DNA of 14,816 bases from Collinsella aerofaciens (GCA_905213325.1 CAJMHW010000041.1:1-14816), one strand, 5' to 3'; positions 6,407 through 12,823 are shown, counted from the first letter of the stretch. Numbers and translations: made by a program. Notes: generated by a model not told the origin, from the letters alone.

Positions 6407-8182
6407 TTACTTCGAAAGCTGTTCACTCACGAAGGCGAGAGACTTGTCGCCGTTCTGGGAGAGCTCGATGTACTGCTTGCCGCGGCAGGCGACGCACTTG
6501 TTGCCCACGCGCTCGCAGTCCTTTTGCAGGTCGGCCAGGTAGCTGGCAGCCTGCGGGGCCAGGACGACCAGGTCAAAGTCGGGGAGCATGTCGACGTGGT
6601 TGCCATATGCCTCGGCAGCGGTCTCAAGATTGATGCCGCGCTCTTTGGCGGCCTTGGCCAGTGCGTTGGCGAGCAGGCCCGAGGTTCCGCCGCCCTGGCA
6701 GAGCACGAGCACGCGCTTGCCGTTGAGGTCGCTGGCGGTCGTTGCCTCGGCAGCGGGTGCTGCAGAAGCGGCGGGGGCATCGGCCTTCACGGCCTCGGCA
6801 GCAGCGCCGGCGGCAACGCTCTTGGCGTCAGCCTTGCCCTGGAAGGCATCGTTGAGCTTGGCAGCCTTCTCGGCGTTCTTGGCGGCGAGCTCCTCCTCGG
6901 AAATCTCGGCCTCCTCGGCGCACTTCTGGGCGTCATAGGCACGGAAGAACGGATAGTACAGAACGAAGTCGACGACCAGGATAAGGGCGAGCATCACAAA
7001 GGCGAGCGGCTGGAAGCCCAGGCCCATGATGGTGCCGATGGGGCCGGGGACGGTCCAGGGCAGGGTGTACATAAAGCCGTTCATGCCCAAGAAGTCGATA
7101 AAGATCTTGAGGATCCAGATATTGGCGATCGGGGCAAAGACAAACGGGACAAAGAAGACGGGGTTGAGCACGATGGGCGCGGCGAACAGCAGCGGCTCGT
7201 TGACGGCAAAGCACACGGGGACGATAGCTGCCTTACCGACGGCGCGCATCTCCTGAGACTTGGCCAGGAAGCAGAACATAAAGACCAGGACGAGCGTGGC
7301 GCCGGTGCCGCCCATGCAGACGACGAAGTACTGGGCACCCTGGGTCAGGACAGCGGAAGCGTGCTGACCAGCCTGGAACGCAGCCAGGTTGTCGGTCATG
7401 TTGGCAACGAGGGCGGCGGCGATGGCGGGCTCGACGATTGAGGGGCCGTGGACGCCGACGAACCAGAAGAGGCTCATGGCGCCGTAAATTACAGCGAGGC
7501 CAATATAGCCGTCGGCAGCGGTGAACAGGGGCTGGAACACCTGGATGACGCCCTGGGCAAAGCAGAAGCCAAAGGCAGCGCGGAAGACGATGTCAAAGAC
7601 CCAAAAGACGGTGATGCAGACGGAGAAGGGGATGATGTCCTTAAAGGTCTGCGAGATGTTGGGCGGAACCTGCTCGGGCATCTTGACGGTGATGTTGCGC
7701 TTAATGAAGAACTTGTAGATGATGCCGGTCACAAACGCAGCGATGAAAGCGGTCAGCAGGCCCTTGGAACCAAGGTAGGTGGTGTTGAAACCACTGGCAG
7801 CGTCCGTGGCGATGGTGTCGCTCGAAAGGAGCAAGAAGCCGATGATAGCTGCGCACATGCACGAGATGAAGTTGATCTGGTTGTTCTTGGGCAGATCGCG
7901 GTTCTGAGCGTCGGCGAAGTGCTTGGCTGTGGTGGCGGCGCAGGCGATGGCCAGGATGCCCATGGAGTAGTTGTAGCACTTCCACAGGGCGTTGTTGATG
8001 TCATCGGGCCAGTAGAAACCCCAGATGTTGGGGACCGAGGCTACCAGGCAGAAGATGGACGAGAAGATGATGATGGGGATGACGGAGATAAAGCCGTCGC
8101 GGATCGCCTTGAGGTACTTATTGCGGGCGATCGCGTTGAAAAAGGGCTGGCCCTTTTCGATGATGGCGATAAGTTGCTCCAT
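6407..8182 (-). CDS. lacE: PTS lactose-type transporter, fused IIC-IIB, copy 2
   Basis: Inner-membrane permease of the lactose/cellobiose PTS family, 591 residues, with the same layout as the first copy. The IIC domain (about 1-420) has several hydrophobic spans, GVHGPSIV with H245, and NEPLLF with E329. A long Ala/Glu/Lys-rich linker (about 422-487) follows. The C-terminal IIB domain has phosphocysteine C495 in VLVLCQGGGTS. The IIC sequence differs from copy 1 more than the two LacG proteins differ, particularly at 100-140 and 255-290, so the two transporters may prefer different glycosides. The start is backed by AGGAG 7 bases upstream. No IIA gene is in this operon; the separate lacF at 9759 is the obvious partner. 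It is divergent from lacI2 and downstream of two operator-like palindromes. A 6-phospho-glucoside-type substrate cannot be excluded, but the galactose-type LacG partner argues for a beta-galactoside. Confidence 0.92.
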   Translation of the reverse strand: MEQLIAIIEKGQPFFNAIARNKYLKAIRDGFISVIPIIIFSSIFCLVASVPNIWGFYWPDDINNALWKCYNYSMGILAIACAATTAKHFADAQNRDLPKNNQINFISCMCAAIIGFLLLSSDTIATDAASGFNTTYLGSKGLLTAFIAAFVTGIIYKFFIKRNITVKMPEQVPPNISQTFKDIIPFSVCITVFWVFDIVFRAAFGFCFAQGVIQVFQPLFTAADGYIGLAVIYGAMSLFWFVGVHGPSIVEPAIAAALVANMTDNLAAFQAGQHASAVLTQGAQYFVVCMGGTGATLVLVFMFCFLAKSQEMRAVGKAAIVPVCFAVNEPLLFAAPIVLNPVFFVPFVFAPIANIWILKIFIDFLGMNGFMYTLPWTVPGPIGTIMGLGFQPLAFVMLALILVVDFVLYYPFFRAYDAQKCAEEAEISEEELAAKNAEKAAKLNDAFQGKADAKSVAAGAAAEAVKADAPAASAAPAAEATTASDLNGKRVLVLCQGGGTSGLLANALAKAAKERGINLETAAEAYGNHVDMLPDFDLVVLAPQAASYLADLQKDCERVGNKCVACRGKQYIELSQNGDKSLAFVSEQLSK

Positions 8183-8243
8183 GCAATGCTCCTAAGAGTC
8201 GGTGGGTTAACAACGATGGTAGCTTTTGGCGTTCGGTTGCCAA

Positions 8244-8261
8244 AATGTTGACGTTGCCATT
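8244..8261 (-). promoter_or_regulatory. LacI-type operator proximal to lacE2
   Basis: Read on the - strand this is AATGGCAACGTCAACATT, an imperfect palindrome around a central CG. It differs from the site at 8364-8381 by a single base and from the lacE1 operator half-site by A to G (ATGGCAAC against ATGACAAC). It covers a possible lacE2 -10. LacI2 is the likely binder. Confidence 0.7.
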
Positions 8262-8272
8262 TTGCGACACAA
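8244..8272 (-). promoter_or_regulatory. Candidate lacE2 promoter
   Basis: On the - strand TTGTGT (8267-8272) and AACATT (8244-8249) are 17 bases apart, each a partial match to consensus, and the proximal operator overlaps the -10 and spacer. An alternative -10, TATAAG (complement of 8319-8324), has no recognisable -35. The choice is uncertain. Confidence 0.3.
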
Positions 8273-8363
8273 AAAAAGACGCGAACCGGTGGTTCCTGTG
8301 CCTGCGAACCGTCGATTCCTTATACGTAAACGTTTGAGCCGCCCGGTGGCTCTGTGTTTGCGC

Positions 8364-8381
8364 AATGGCAACGTTAACATT
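8364..8381 (+). promoter_or_regulatory. LacI-type operator distal to lacE2
   Basis: AATGGCAACGTTAACATT is an imperfect palindrome around CG. Its centre is 120 bp from that of the 8244-8261 site, in inverted orientation. It could be an auxiliary operator for a repression loop, or serve autoregulation of lacI2. Confidence 0.7.
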
Positions 8382-8467
8382 TGGGTGCCAAAAGCCGTTT
8401 GGGGAAGCAAAAATGTCGGTGAACGGTAGGTTTTGGGTGGTGAGCGTATGGTGGGGGAGGCGTTGGA

Positions 8468-8473
8468 TATACT
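8468..8473 (+). promoter_or_regulatory. Candidate lacI2 -10 element
   Basis: TATACT lies 66 bases upstream of the lacI2 start. No good -35 is seen 16-18 bases before it, so this is a weak call. Confidence 0.3.
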
Positions 8474-8539
8474 TGAAGGCGTTAAAAATGACTGCGTAGG
8501 GTGCCACCAATGGCATCGTCGACATAGAAAGATCGACCT

Positions 8540-9544
8540 ATGGCCGCTGTAAAAAAATCGGTTTCCGTTAAGGATGTGGCGCGTCTCGCGGGCGTCTCGG
8601 AGCAGACAGTCTCGCGCACGGTGCACGATTCGCCCAGCGTGCGCCCCGAGACCAAGGAGCGCGTGCGTGCCGCCATGCGCGAGCTGGGGTATCGCCCCAA
8701 TTTTGCCGGTCGATCGCTGCGCCGCGGTAAGTTTAAGACCGTCGGCGTCGCTATGTTCAACATTACCGGCACCGGCAACCTCGACCGTATGGAGGGCTTT
8801 GCCGCCGCCGCCGACAAACACGGCTACGCCATCACCCTCACTAAAGTAGATGGGCATCCGTATACCCTCGAGAGCACATCGTCGCGTATGAGTGCACTGC
8901 CGGTGGACGGTATGGTTGTGATCATGAACCGCATGCCGGCGGACTTTGGAACCTTTGAACCGCTGCCCGGCATGCAGACGGTGCTCGTTACGATGTTGGA
9001 GCACCCGCTGTGCTCGACGGTCGATAACGACCAGTTCGATTGCTCGCGCCAGGTGGTCGAGTACTTGCTGGAGCAGGGGCACAAGACCGTGCACTTTATC
9101 TCGTGCCCCGAGCGCTCGCTTTCGGGCATGCGGCGCGAGGAAGGCTGGCGTGAGACATTGCGTGCGCATGGCATTGAGCCACCGCAGCTCGTGCGCGGCG
9201 ACTGGACGGCGCAGAGCGGATATGCTGCCGGCCAGGTGCTTGCGGATGATCCGACCTGTACGGCCATTTATGCCTCCAACGATGCCATGGCCTACGGCTG
9301 CATTCGCGGGCTCGAGTCGCGCGGAAAGCGCGTGCCCCAGGACGTGAGCGTGGTGGGTGTTGACGATAGCCTGGGCGATATCGTGCCCGATTGTCGCCTG
9401 ACCACGGTGCGCTTTGACAACAAGCGCGTCGGCATGTGGGCGGTCGACAAGATTGTCGGCGCCGAGGGCGTTGCACCTGGTGTAGAGCACATGCTGTTTC
9501 CGGGCGTGCTCGTCGAGGGCGATACGGTGCGCGATATACGCTAG
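8540..9544 (+). CDS. LacI-family transcriptional repressor 2
   Basis: DNA-binding sugar-responsive regulator of 334 residues. The helix-turn-helix is at about 10-30 (VKDVARLAGVSEQTVSRTVHD), and the hinge helix contains NFAGRSLRRG at about 54-63. A type-I periplasmic-binding-like effector domain follows, with CSTVDNDQ in the middle and VSVVGVDDS near the end. The ATG start is the first that gives a complete helix-turn-helix; upstream in-frame ATGs run into stops, and the ribosome binding site is poor (AGAAAG). It is divergent from lacE2, whose upstream region holds two related palindromes, so control of lacE2-lacG2 and of itself is the natural inference. It is a paralog of the 3784-4794 regulator with different recognition residues. 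No terminator is visible after it, so read-through into lacF is possible. Confidence 0.9.
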   Translation: MAAVKKSVSVKDVARLAGVSEQTVSRTVHDSPSVRPETKERVRAAMRELGYRPNFAGRSLRRGKFKTVGVAMFNITGTGNLDRMEGFAAAADKHGYAITLTKVDGHPYTLESTSSRMSALPVDGMVVIMNRMPADFGTFEPLPGMQTVLVTMLEHPLCSTVDNDQFDCSRQVVEYLLEQGHKTVHFISCPERSLSGMRREEGWRETLRAHGIEPPQLVRGDWTAQSGYAAGQVLADDPTCTAIYASNDAMAYGCIRGLESRGKRVPQDVSVVGVDDSLGDIVPDCRLTTVRFDNKRVGMWAVDKIVGAEGVAPGVEHMLFPGVLVEGDTVRDIR

Positions 9545-9557
9545 GGTGCGGACCTGT

Positions 9558-9586
9558 TTGGGTTGCCGATAATTGTGTTTGATAAT
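9558..9586 (+). promoter_or_regulatory. Candidate lacF promoter
   Basis: TTGGGT (9558-9563) and GATAAT (9581-9586) are 17 bases apart; the -10 matches consensus at five of six positions. A second weaker option lies closer to the gene: TTGTTT (9666-9671) and CATACA (9690-9695) with an 18-base spacer. Confidence 0.4.
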
Positions 9587-9604
9587 GTTCGGATTGGTTT
9601 AAAA

Positions 9605-9690
9605 GCCGTTCACGGGTGAAAAGCAACCGTTCATAGCTCGAAATTGCATTTTGCGCTGTTCTTTTTTGTTTGAATGTTACTGTTCCTACC
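9605..9690. promoter_or_regulatory. Cluster of GTTCA / TGTTC operator-like motifs upstream of lacF
   Basis: TTCAC-GG-GTGAA (9609-9620) is a small palindrome. It is followed by CCGTTCA near 9627-9633, TGTTCTTTTTTG (9657-9668) and ACTGTTCC near 9679-9686. The 12-mer TGTTCTTTTTTG recurs in reverse orientation upstream of lacA (11525-11536). The motifs differ from the LacI palindromes of the left half, so another repressor is inferred. The remainder of the 9545-9758 gap shows no gene. Confidence 0.5.
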
Positions 9691-9758
9691 ATACACAACG
9701 CAACGCGTATGCCCGGACGCGATGCTCTCCATTGGTTCATATGTGAAAGGAACGCAAC

Positions 9759-10097
9759 ATGGCAACCAAAGAAGAAATCTCGATGGTTGGATTCGAGATT
9801 GTCGCATACGCAGGTGACGCCCAGACCGATCTGCTTGCAGCGCTCGATGCTGCTCGCGAGGGTGACTTTGAGAAGGCCGAGCAGCTGCACAAGGATGCCA
9901 GCGATGCGCTCATCGGTGCCCACGACACGCAGACCAAGCTGCTTTCGCAGGAGGCCGGCGGTGGCGAGATGGAGATGACCTTCATCATGGCTCACGCTCA
10001 GGACACTCTCATGACCACTATGATCCTGGAGAAGCAGGCCCGCTTTACCATCGATGCCTACAAGCGCATCGCTGAGCTCGAGGCCAAGCTCGCCTAA
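9759..10097 (+). CDS. lacF: PTS lactose-type IIA phosphocarrier
   Basis: Small soluble IIA protein of the lactose/cellobiose PTS family, 112 residues (LacF is about 105). It passes phosphate from HPr to the IIB domains of the LacE transporters. The all-helical LacF-like sequence starts with a GFEIVAYAGDA block (11-21). The phosphorylated histidine is H79 in IMAHAQD, with D82 expected near the Mg site of the trimer. The usual second His of the HxQDHLM motif is Thr here (HAQDTLM). The start follows AAAGGA by 8 bases. The gene stands alone: its own candidate promoter lies upstream and a strong terminator follows. It is the only IIA in the window, so it probably serves both LacE copies. Confidence 0.95.
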   Translation: MATKEEISMVGFEIVAYAGDAQTDLLAALDAAREGDFEKAEQLHKDASDALIGAHDTQTKLLSQEAGGGEMEMTFIMAHAQDTLMTTMILEKQARFTIDAYKRIAELEAKLA

Positions 10098-10124
10098 CGA
10101 GCCCTCACAACCAAGTTCCCTTCC

Positions 10125-10159
10125 AAAAGCCCTGCCGCACCCGCGACAGGGCTTTTTCT
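10125..10159 (+). terminator. Intrinsic terminator after lacF
   Basis: AAAAGCCCTG (10125-10134) pairs with CAGGGCTTTT (10147-10156) around 12 bases, followed by TTTTT. It ends the lacF transcript 28 bases past its stop codon. The A-run on the 5' side could also let it work on the opposite strand. Confidence 0.93.
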
Positions 10160-10170
10160 GTCCTCCTCCA

Positions 10171-10237
10171 AGTTGCGGTGAAATAGGGACTGAATAGGGG
10201 CCGGCGGGCGCAAAACAATCCCTATTCCACCGCAACT
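10171..10237. repeat. Long 22-bp inverted repeat
   Basis: Bases 10171-10192 and 10216-10237 are reverse complements except at two positions; both mismatches could be G-U pairs in RNA of one strand. The arm begins AGTTGCGGTG and contains AATAGGGA. A second AATAGGG lies just inside the left arm. No coding potential is seen. It probably represents a dispersed extragenic palindrome. Confidence 0.8.
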
Positions 10238-10250
10238 CATCCCGAGATAG

Positions 10251-10288
10251 TCATTGGGGACGTTCTTAAACGACTGGTCATTGGGGAC
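10251..10288. repeat. Direct repeat TCATTGGGGAC, two copies
   Basis: TCATTGGGGAC occurs at 10251-10261 and 10278-10288, each followed by a related tail (GTTCTT and AGTCTT). A shorter relative, ATGGGGACAGG, lies at 4863-4872 beyond lacG2. Together with the neighbouring inverted repeat this looks like an intergenic repeat cluster. Confidence 0.7.
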
Positions 10289-10337
10289 AGTCTTGGTGCG
10301 CTCCGTTCGTCCTCCCGTTCGATTTTTGCTCGGTGGG

Positions 10338-10343
10338 TATACT
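10338..10343 (+). promoter_or_regulatory. Candidate -10 element for the membrane protein gene
   Basis: TATACT lies 38 bases before the start codon at 10382. The -35 is not convincing. Confidence 0.3.
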
Positions 10344-10381
10344 TCCATCCGCAATACAGGCCGGAATGAGGAGGTATCCAA

Positions 10382-11383
10382 ATGCCGGACAACGGATTGA
10401 TTCAAAAGAAAGATGCGCACGAGATGGCTCATGGGCGTCCTGTCCAGATAACCGAGCACACGGCGGTAACCGAGCTGCAGCCCAGTCTGTCCGATGTCGT
10501 GTGCGCAAACAAAAAGCTGCAGATTGGCTTTATCGTTGCGCTCGTGGTCCTGGCGCTGCTGTCGGGCTTTGTAGCTCGTCCGCATTTCGCCGATACCAAA
10601 ACTTGGGACTCCACCATCGAGGTCATCGACCAAAAGAAGGGCAATGTTTTGGCGCTCACGACCTCGTGCGTGGCGCTGTCTGCGGGCATTACCGCGCTGC
10701 CGGGTGATACGGGAACGCCGGTTGCCGAGCAGCTCGCGCAGCTTTCGGGTAACTTGGGCATCGTGCTTGCCGTGCTGTACCTTGAGAAATACCTGCTCAC
10801 TATATTATGGTCGGTCGGGCTGGGCATCCTGATCCCGTTCTCGCTCGTACTCTTCGCGGTGTCGCTTGGCATTCACGGACGCTGGAGCACCAGCGCCGTC
10901 CTTCGCCGCGTGGCAACACGCGTGCTGGTGGTTGCCATGATCGGCATGGCGTTGGTGCCTGCGAGCGTGTGGGTGTCGCAAAAGGTCGACGAGACGTATA
11001 GGGTGAGCATCGAACAGGCCGAGCAAAAGGCGACAAGCGCGGCTGAGGCGAGCTCGTCAAAGAGCGAAAAGAAATCTGAAGACAAAACTGACAAGAACGT
11101 GCTCGAGCAACTGACCGAAGGCGCCTCGAGCCTGCTGACTTCGGTGACCGATAGCGCCAAGCAGATGACCGACGAGATCGTGCAGCAGGTGACCGACCTG
11201 ATTGAAGGCGTCATCGTGATGATCGTGACCTCGTGCGTGATCCCGCTGCTGGTGCTCGTGGCGTTCCTGTGGCTGGGCCACGTGCTGCTGGGGATCGATA
11301 TCTCCGGTCCCACGAACTACCTGACAGGTCGTTTTCTAAGTGCTCCGTCCAAGCATGCCAAGAAGAGCGGACAGACTGAGTAA
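10382..11383 (+). CDS. Unrecognised multi-pass membrane protein
   Basis: No family is recognised. The 333-residue product starts with a polar N-terminus (1-45) and has hydrophobic segments at about 47-65, 122-162 (long enough for two spans), 177-199 and 275-305. Between the last two lies a hydrophilic Ser/Lys/Glu/Asp-rich stretch (about 205-270) with helical, coiled-coil-like character (EQAEQKATSAAEA, SEKKSEDKTDK). The C-terminus is short and basic. No signal cleavage site or catalytic motif is evident. The start is firm, with GAGGAGG 7 bases upstream. The gene lies between the lacF terminator and its own terminator at 11421, so it is transcribed alone and may be unrelated to lactose metabolism despite its position. 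It could be a general envelope or membrane-stress protein, but this is a guess. Confidence 0.85.
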   Translation: MPDNGLIQKKDAHEMAHGRPVQITEHTAVTELQPSLSDVVCANKKLQIGFIVALVVLALLSGFVARPHFADTKTWDSTIEVIDQKKGNVLALTTSCVALSAGITALPGDTGTPVAEQLAQLSGNLGIVLAVLYLEKYLLTILWSVGLGILIPFSLVLFAVSLGIHGRWSTSAVLRRVATRVLVVAMIGMALVPASVWVSQKVDETYRVSIEQAEQKATSAAEASSSKSEKKSEDKTDKNVLEQLTEGASSLLTSVTDSAKQMTDEIVQQVTDLIEGVIVMIVTSCVIPLLVLVAFLWLGHVLLGIDISGPTNYLTGRFLSAPSKHAKKSGQTE

Positions 11384-11420
11384 ACGGCAAAGCGAGTTTG
11401 GAAGATTGAACCGTAAGAAG

Positions 11421-11453
11421 GGCGGCCGAGATGCGTTCTCGGTCGCCTTTTTT
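11421..11453 (+). terminator. Intrinsic terminator after the membrane protein gene
   Basis: GGCGGCCGAGA (11421-11431) pairs with TCTCGGTCGCC (11437-11447), with one G-U pair and a 5-base loop, followed by six T residues. It separates the membrane protein gene from the lacA operon. Confidence 0.93.
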
Positions 11454-11520
11454 GTTGAGCACGTGAACGCTCACGCCTCCGCCAGGCACAAACGGTCAGC
11501 AATCATCCGTGAACGGTAAC

Positions 11521-11536
11521 TGTTCAAAAAAGAACA
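11521..11536. promoter_or_regulatory. Operator-like palindrome TGTTC-N6-GAACA upstream of lacA
   Basis: TGTTC and GAACA flank an A6 tract. Its right part, CAAAAAAGAACA, is the exact reverse complement of the 12-mer upstream of lacF (9657-9668). GTGAACGGTAAC directly before it repeats the GAAC core once more. A shared non-LacI regulator of lacF and lacA is inferred. Confidence 0.5.
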
Positions 11537-11554
11537 AAGATAAACAAATAGTTG

Positions 11555-11583
11555 TTGCAGTTGATGTTCGAATGTGTTCAAAT
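11555..11583 (+). promoter_or_regulatory. Candidate lacA promoter
   Basis: TTGCAG (11555-11560) and TCAAAT (11578-11583) are separated by 17 bases. The match is modest, but the TGTTCA-N8-TGAACA palindrome overlaps the -10 and start site, which fits a repressed promoter. Confidence 0.35.
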
Positions 11584-11594
11584 AAACATGAACA
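11575..11594. promoter_or_regulatory. Operator-like palindrome TGTTCA-N8-TGAACA at the lacA promoter
   Basis: The six-base arms at 11575-11580 and 11589-11594 are exact reverse complements. A further TGTTCGAA lies just upstream, near 11565. This gives several half-sites within 80 bases in the AT-rich block before lacA. Confidence 0.55.
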
Positions 11595-11688
11595 GTGAAG
11601 AACCGCGCATTCAGATGCCCGGACCTGAACGCGATTCAACACTTCCAAACAGAAACTACGCACCTGCGTATCTCTCAAGGAGGATGTC

Positions 11689-12117
11689 ATGAGGGTTGTA
11701 ATCGCTTCCGATGCCGACGGTATGTCGATGAAGGAGTCCATCAAGGAGATGCTCATCGCCGACGGTCACGAGGTCGTCGACTATTCCGAGACCCCTGCCG
11801 CGGACTTTGTCGATTCCGCGACCGCCGTCGCCAAGGACCTGCTGGAGCACGAGGATTCCCAGGGCTTCGCATTCGATAAGTACGGCGTCGGTTCCTATAT
11901 GGCCGCCGTCAAGATGAAAGGCATGGTCGTCGCCAACATTTCCGACGAGCGCTCCGCCTACATGACCCGCGAGCACAACGGTTCGCGCATGGTCACCATG
12001 GGGCCGGGCGTCGTTGGCACCGAGGTCGCCAAGAAGATCGCTCGCGAGTTCCTGCGCGCTCAGTACGCCGGCGGCCGTCACCAGATCCGTGTCGACATGC
12101 TCAACAAGATGGCCTAA
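11689..12117 (+). CDS. lacA: Galactose-6-phosphate isomerase subunit A
   Basis: Cytoplasmic subunit of the LacAB isomerase that converts galactose 6-phosphate to tagatose 6-phosphate. It is a RpiB/LacA/LacB-fold protein of 142 residues, the usual LacA length. Diagnostic blocks are IASDADG (5-11), FVDSATAVAKDL, DKYGVGSYMAA, KGMVVANISDERSAYMTREHN, and the conserved end GGRHQIRVDMLNKM. As usual for LacA, it lacks the Cys of the CGTG motif, replaced here by DKYG; that residue is in LacB. The start has AAGGAGG 6 bases upstream. It is first in an operon with lacB, 63 bases before it, and downstream of a motif-rich promoter region. Confidence 0.97.
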   Translation: MRVVIASDADGMSMKESIKEMLIADGHEVVDYSETPAADFVDSATAVAKDLLEHEDSQGFAFDKYGVGSYMAAVKMKGMVVANISDERSAYMTREHNGSRMVTMGPGVVGTEVAKKIAREFLRAQYAGGRHQIRVDMLNKMA

Positions 12118-12180
12118 CGAGAGCCACCGAGAACTCGAACTTCTATCTCAACTTGTGAATTCAGACGAAAGGACGTTCTG

Positions 12181-12705
12181 ATGAAGAAGACCATCGCAAT
12201 CGGTTGCGACCATATCGTTACGGACGAGAAGATCTATCTGGCCGACCGCCTGGAGCAGGCTGGCTACCAGGTGCTCGACTGCGGCACCTATAGCCACAGC
12301 CGCACGCACTATCCCATCTACGGCAAGGCCGTGGGCGAGGCTGTTGCCAGCGGCAAGGCCGACTTTGGCGTGGCCCTGTGCGGCACCGGCATCGGCATCA
12401 CCAACGCCGTCAACAAGGTCCCCGGCGCCCGCTGCGCCCTGGTCCGCGACATGACCTCGGCTCTGTATGCCCGTCGCGAGCTCAACGCCAACATCGTGGG
12501 CTTTGGCGGCAAGATTACCGGTGAGTTCCTGATGGCCGACATCATGCTCGCCTTCCTGGAGGAGCCCTACGAGAAGACTCCCGAGCACGATGCCCTGATC
12601 GCCAAGATCGATGCCTGCAACAAGGCCGACGCCGAGGCTCAGGCCGACCCGCACTTCTTTGACGAGTTCCTCGAGAAGTGGGACCGCGGCGAATACCATG
12701 ATTAG
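12181..12705 (+). CDS. lacB: Galactose-6-phosphate isomerase subunit B
   Basis: Partner of LacA in galactose-6-phosphate isomerase, 174 residues (LacB is about 171). The N-terminal IGCDHIVTDEK (7-17) and RTHYPIYGK (41-49) blocks are typical of LacB. ALCGTGIGITNAVNKVPG carries the catalytic-type cysteine C67 of the RpiB/LacB family. LVRDMTSALYARRELNANIVGFGGKITG is nearly the family consensus. The C-terminal tail beyond about residue 145 is acidic and less conserved. GAAAGGA lies about 9 bases before the start. It is followed by a possible attenuating hairpin and then the lacX-like gene. Confidence 0.97.
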   Translation: MKKTIAIGCDHIVTDEKIYLADRLEQAGYQVLDCGTYSHSRTHYPIYGKAVGEAVASGKADFGVALCGTGIGITNAVNKVPGARCALVRDMTSALYARRELNANIVGFGGKITGEFLMADIMLAFLEEPYEKTPEHDALIAKIDACNKADAEAQADPHFFDEFLEKWDRGEYHD

Positions 12706-12737
12706 CGGGTATCCGGCGTAATTAACTAGTCCGTTGA

Positions 12738-12775
12738 CGGCTCGCGTTTCTGTGAGGGGGCGCGGGCCGGTTTTC
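12738..12775 (+). terminator. Possible weak terminator or attenuator after lacB
   Basis: CGGCTCGCG (12738-12746) pairs with CGCGGGCCG (12761-12769), including one G-U pair, across a 14-base loop, followed by GTTTTCT. The T-run is short, so partial termination between lacAB and the downstream genes is more likely than a complete stop. Confidence 0.45.
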
Positions 12776-12823
12776 TATCAGCCCATTGACTCGGCGGGCT
12801 GGCGTAAGAAAGGGAAGGCTCCT

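Larger units (their letters stand above)
8183..8539. promoter_or_regulatory. Divergent lacE2 / lacI2 control region (357 bp)
   Basis: No gene is visible here. The interval holds two near-identical operators in opposite orientation (8244-8261 and 8364-8381) and, between them, an 8-bp AAACGTTT palindrome (8328-8335) within GTAAACGTTTGAG, which resembles a degenerate catabolite-type site. A TGAACGGT motif lies near 8420, and a candidate lacI2 -10 lies near 8470. The lacE2 ribosome binding site (AGGAG) is at its left end. Confidence 0.7.
11384..11688. promoter_or_regulatory. Control region upstream of lacA (305 bp)
   Basis: No gene is seen. It contains the terminator of the preceding gene at its left end. 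An AT-rich block (about 11508-11600) rich in TGTTC/GAACA motifs follows, then a leader of about 90 bases ending in an AAGGAGG ribosome binding site before lacA. Confidence 0.7.

Noticed and set aside
6524..8251. Two long + open frames (305 and 267 codons) opposite lacE2
   Set aside because: They are antisense shadows of the IICB gene, with compositional bias and no motif.
8328..8335. AAACGTTT as a catabolite control (cre) site
   Set aside because: Only the 8-bp core is symmetric and the flanks do not match the cre consensus well. It is mentioned in the control region but not called as a site.
8207..9490. A 427-codon open frame on - opposite lacI2
   Set aside because: It overlaps a complete LacI-family repressor and the operators, and resembles no protein family.
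12734..12823. An N-terminal extension of the lacX-like protein
   Set aside because: It runs through a GC-rich hairpin with a T-run; the ATG at 12824 has a ribosome binding site and matches the family start.
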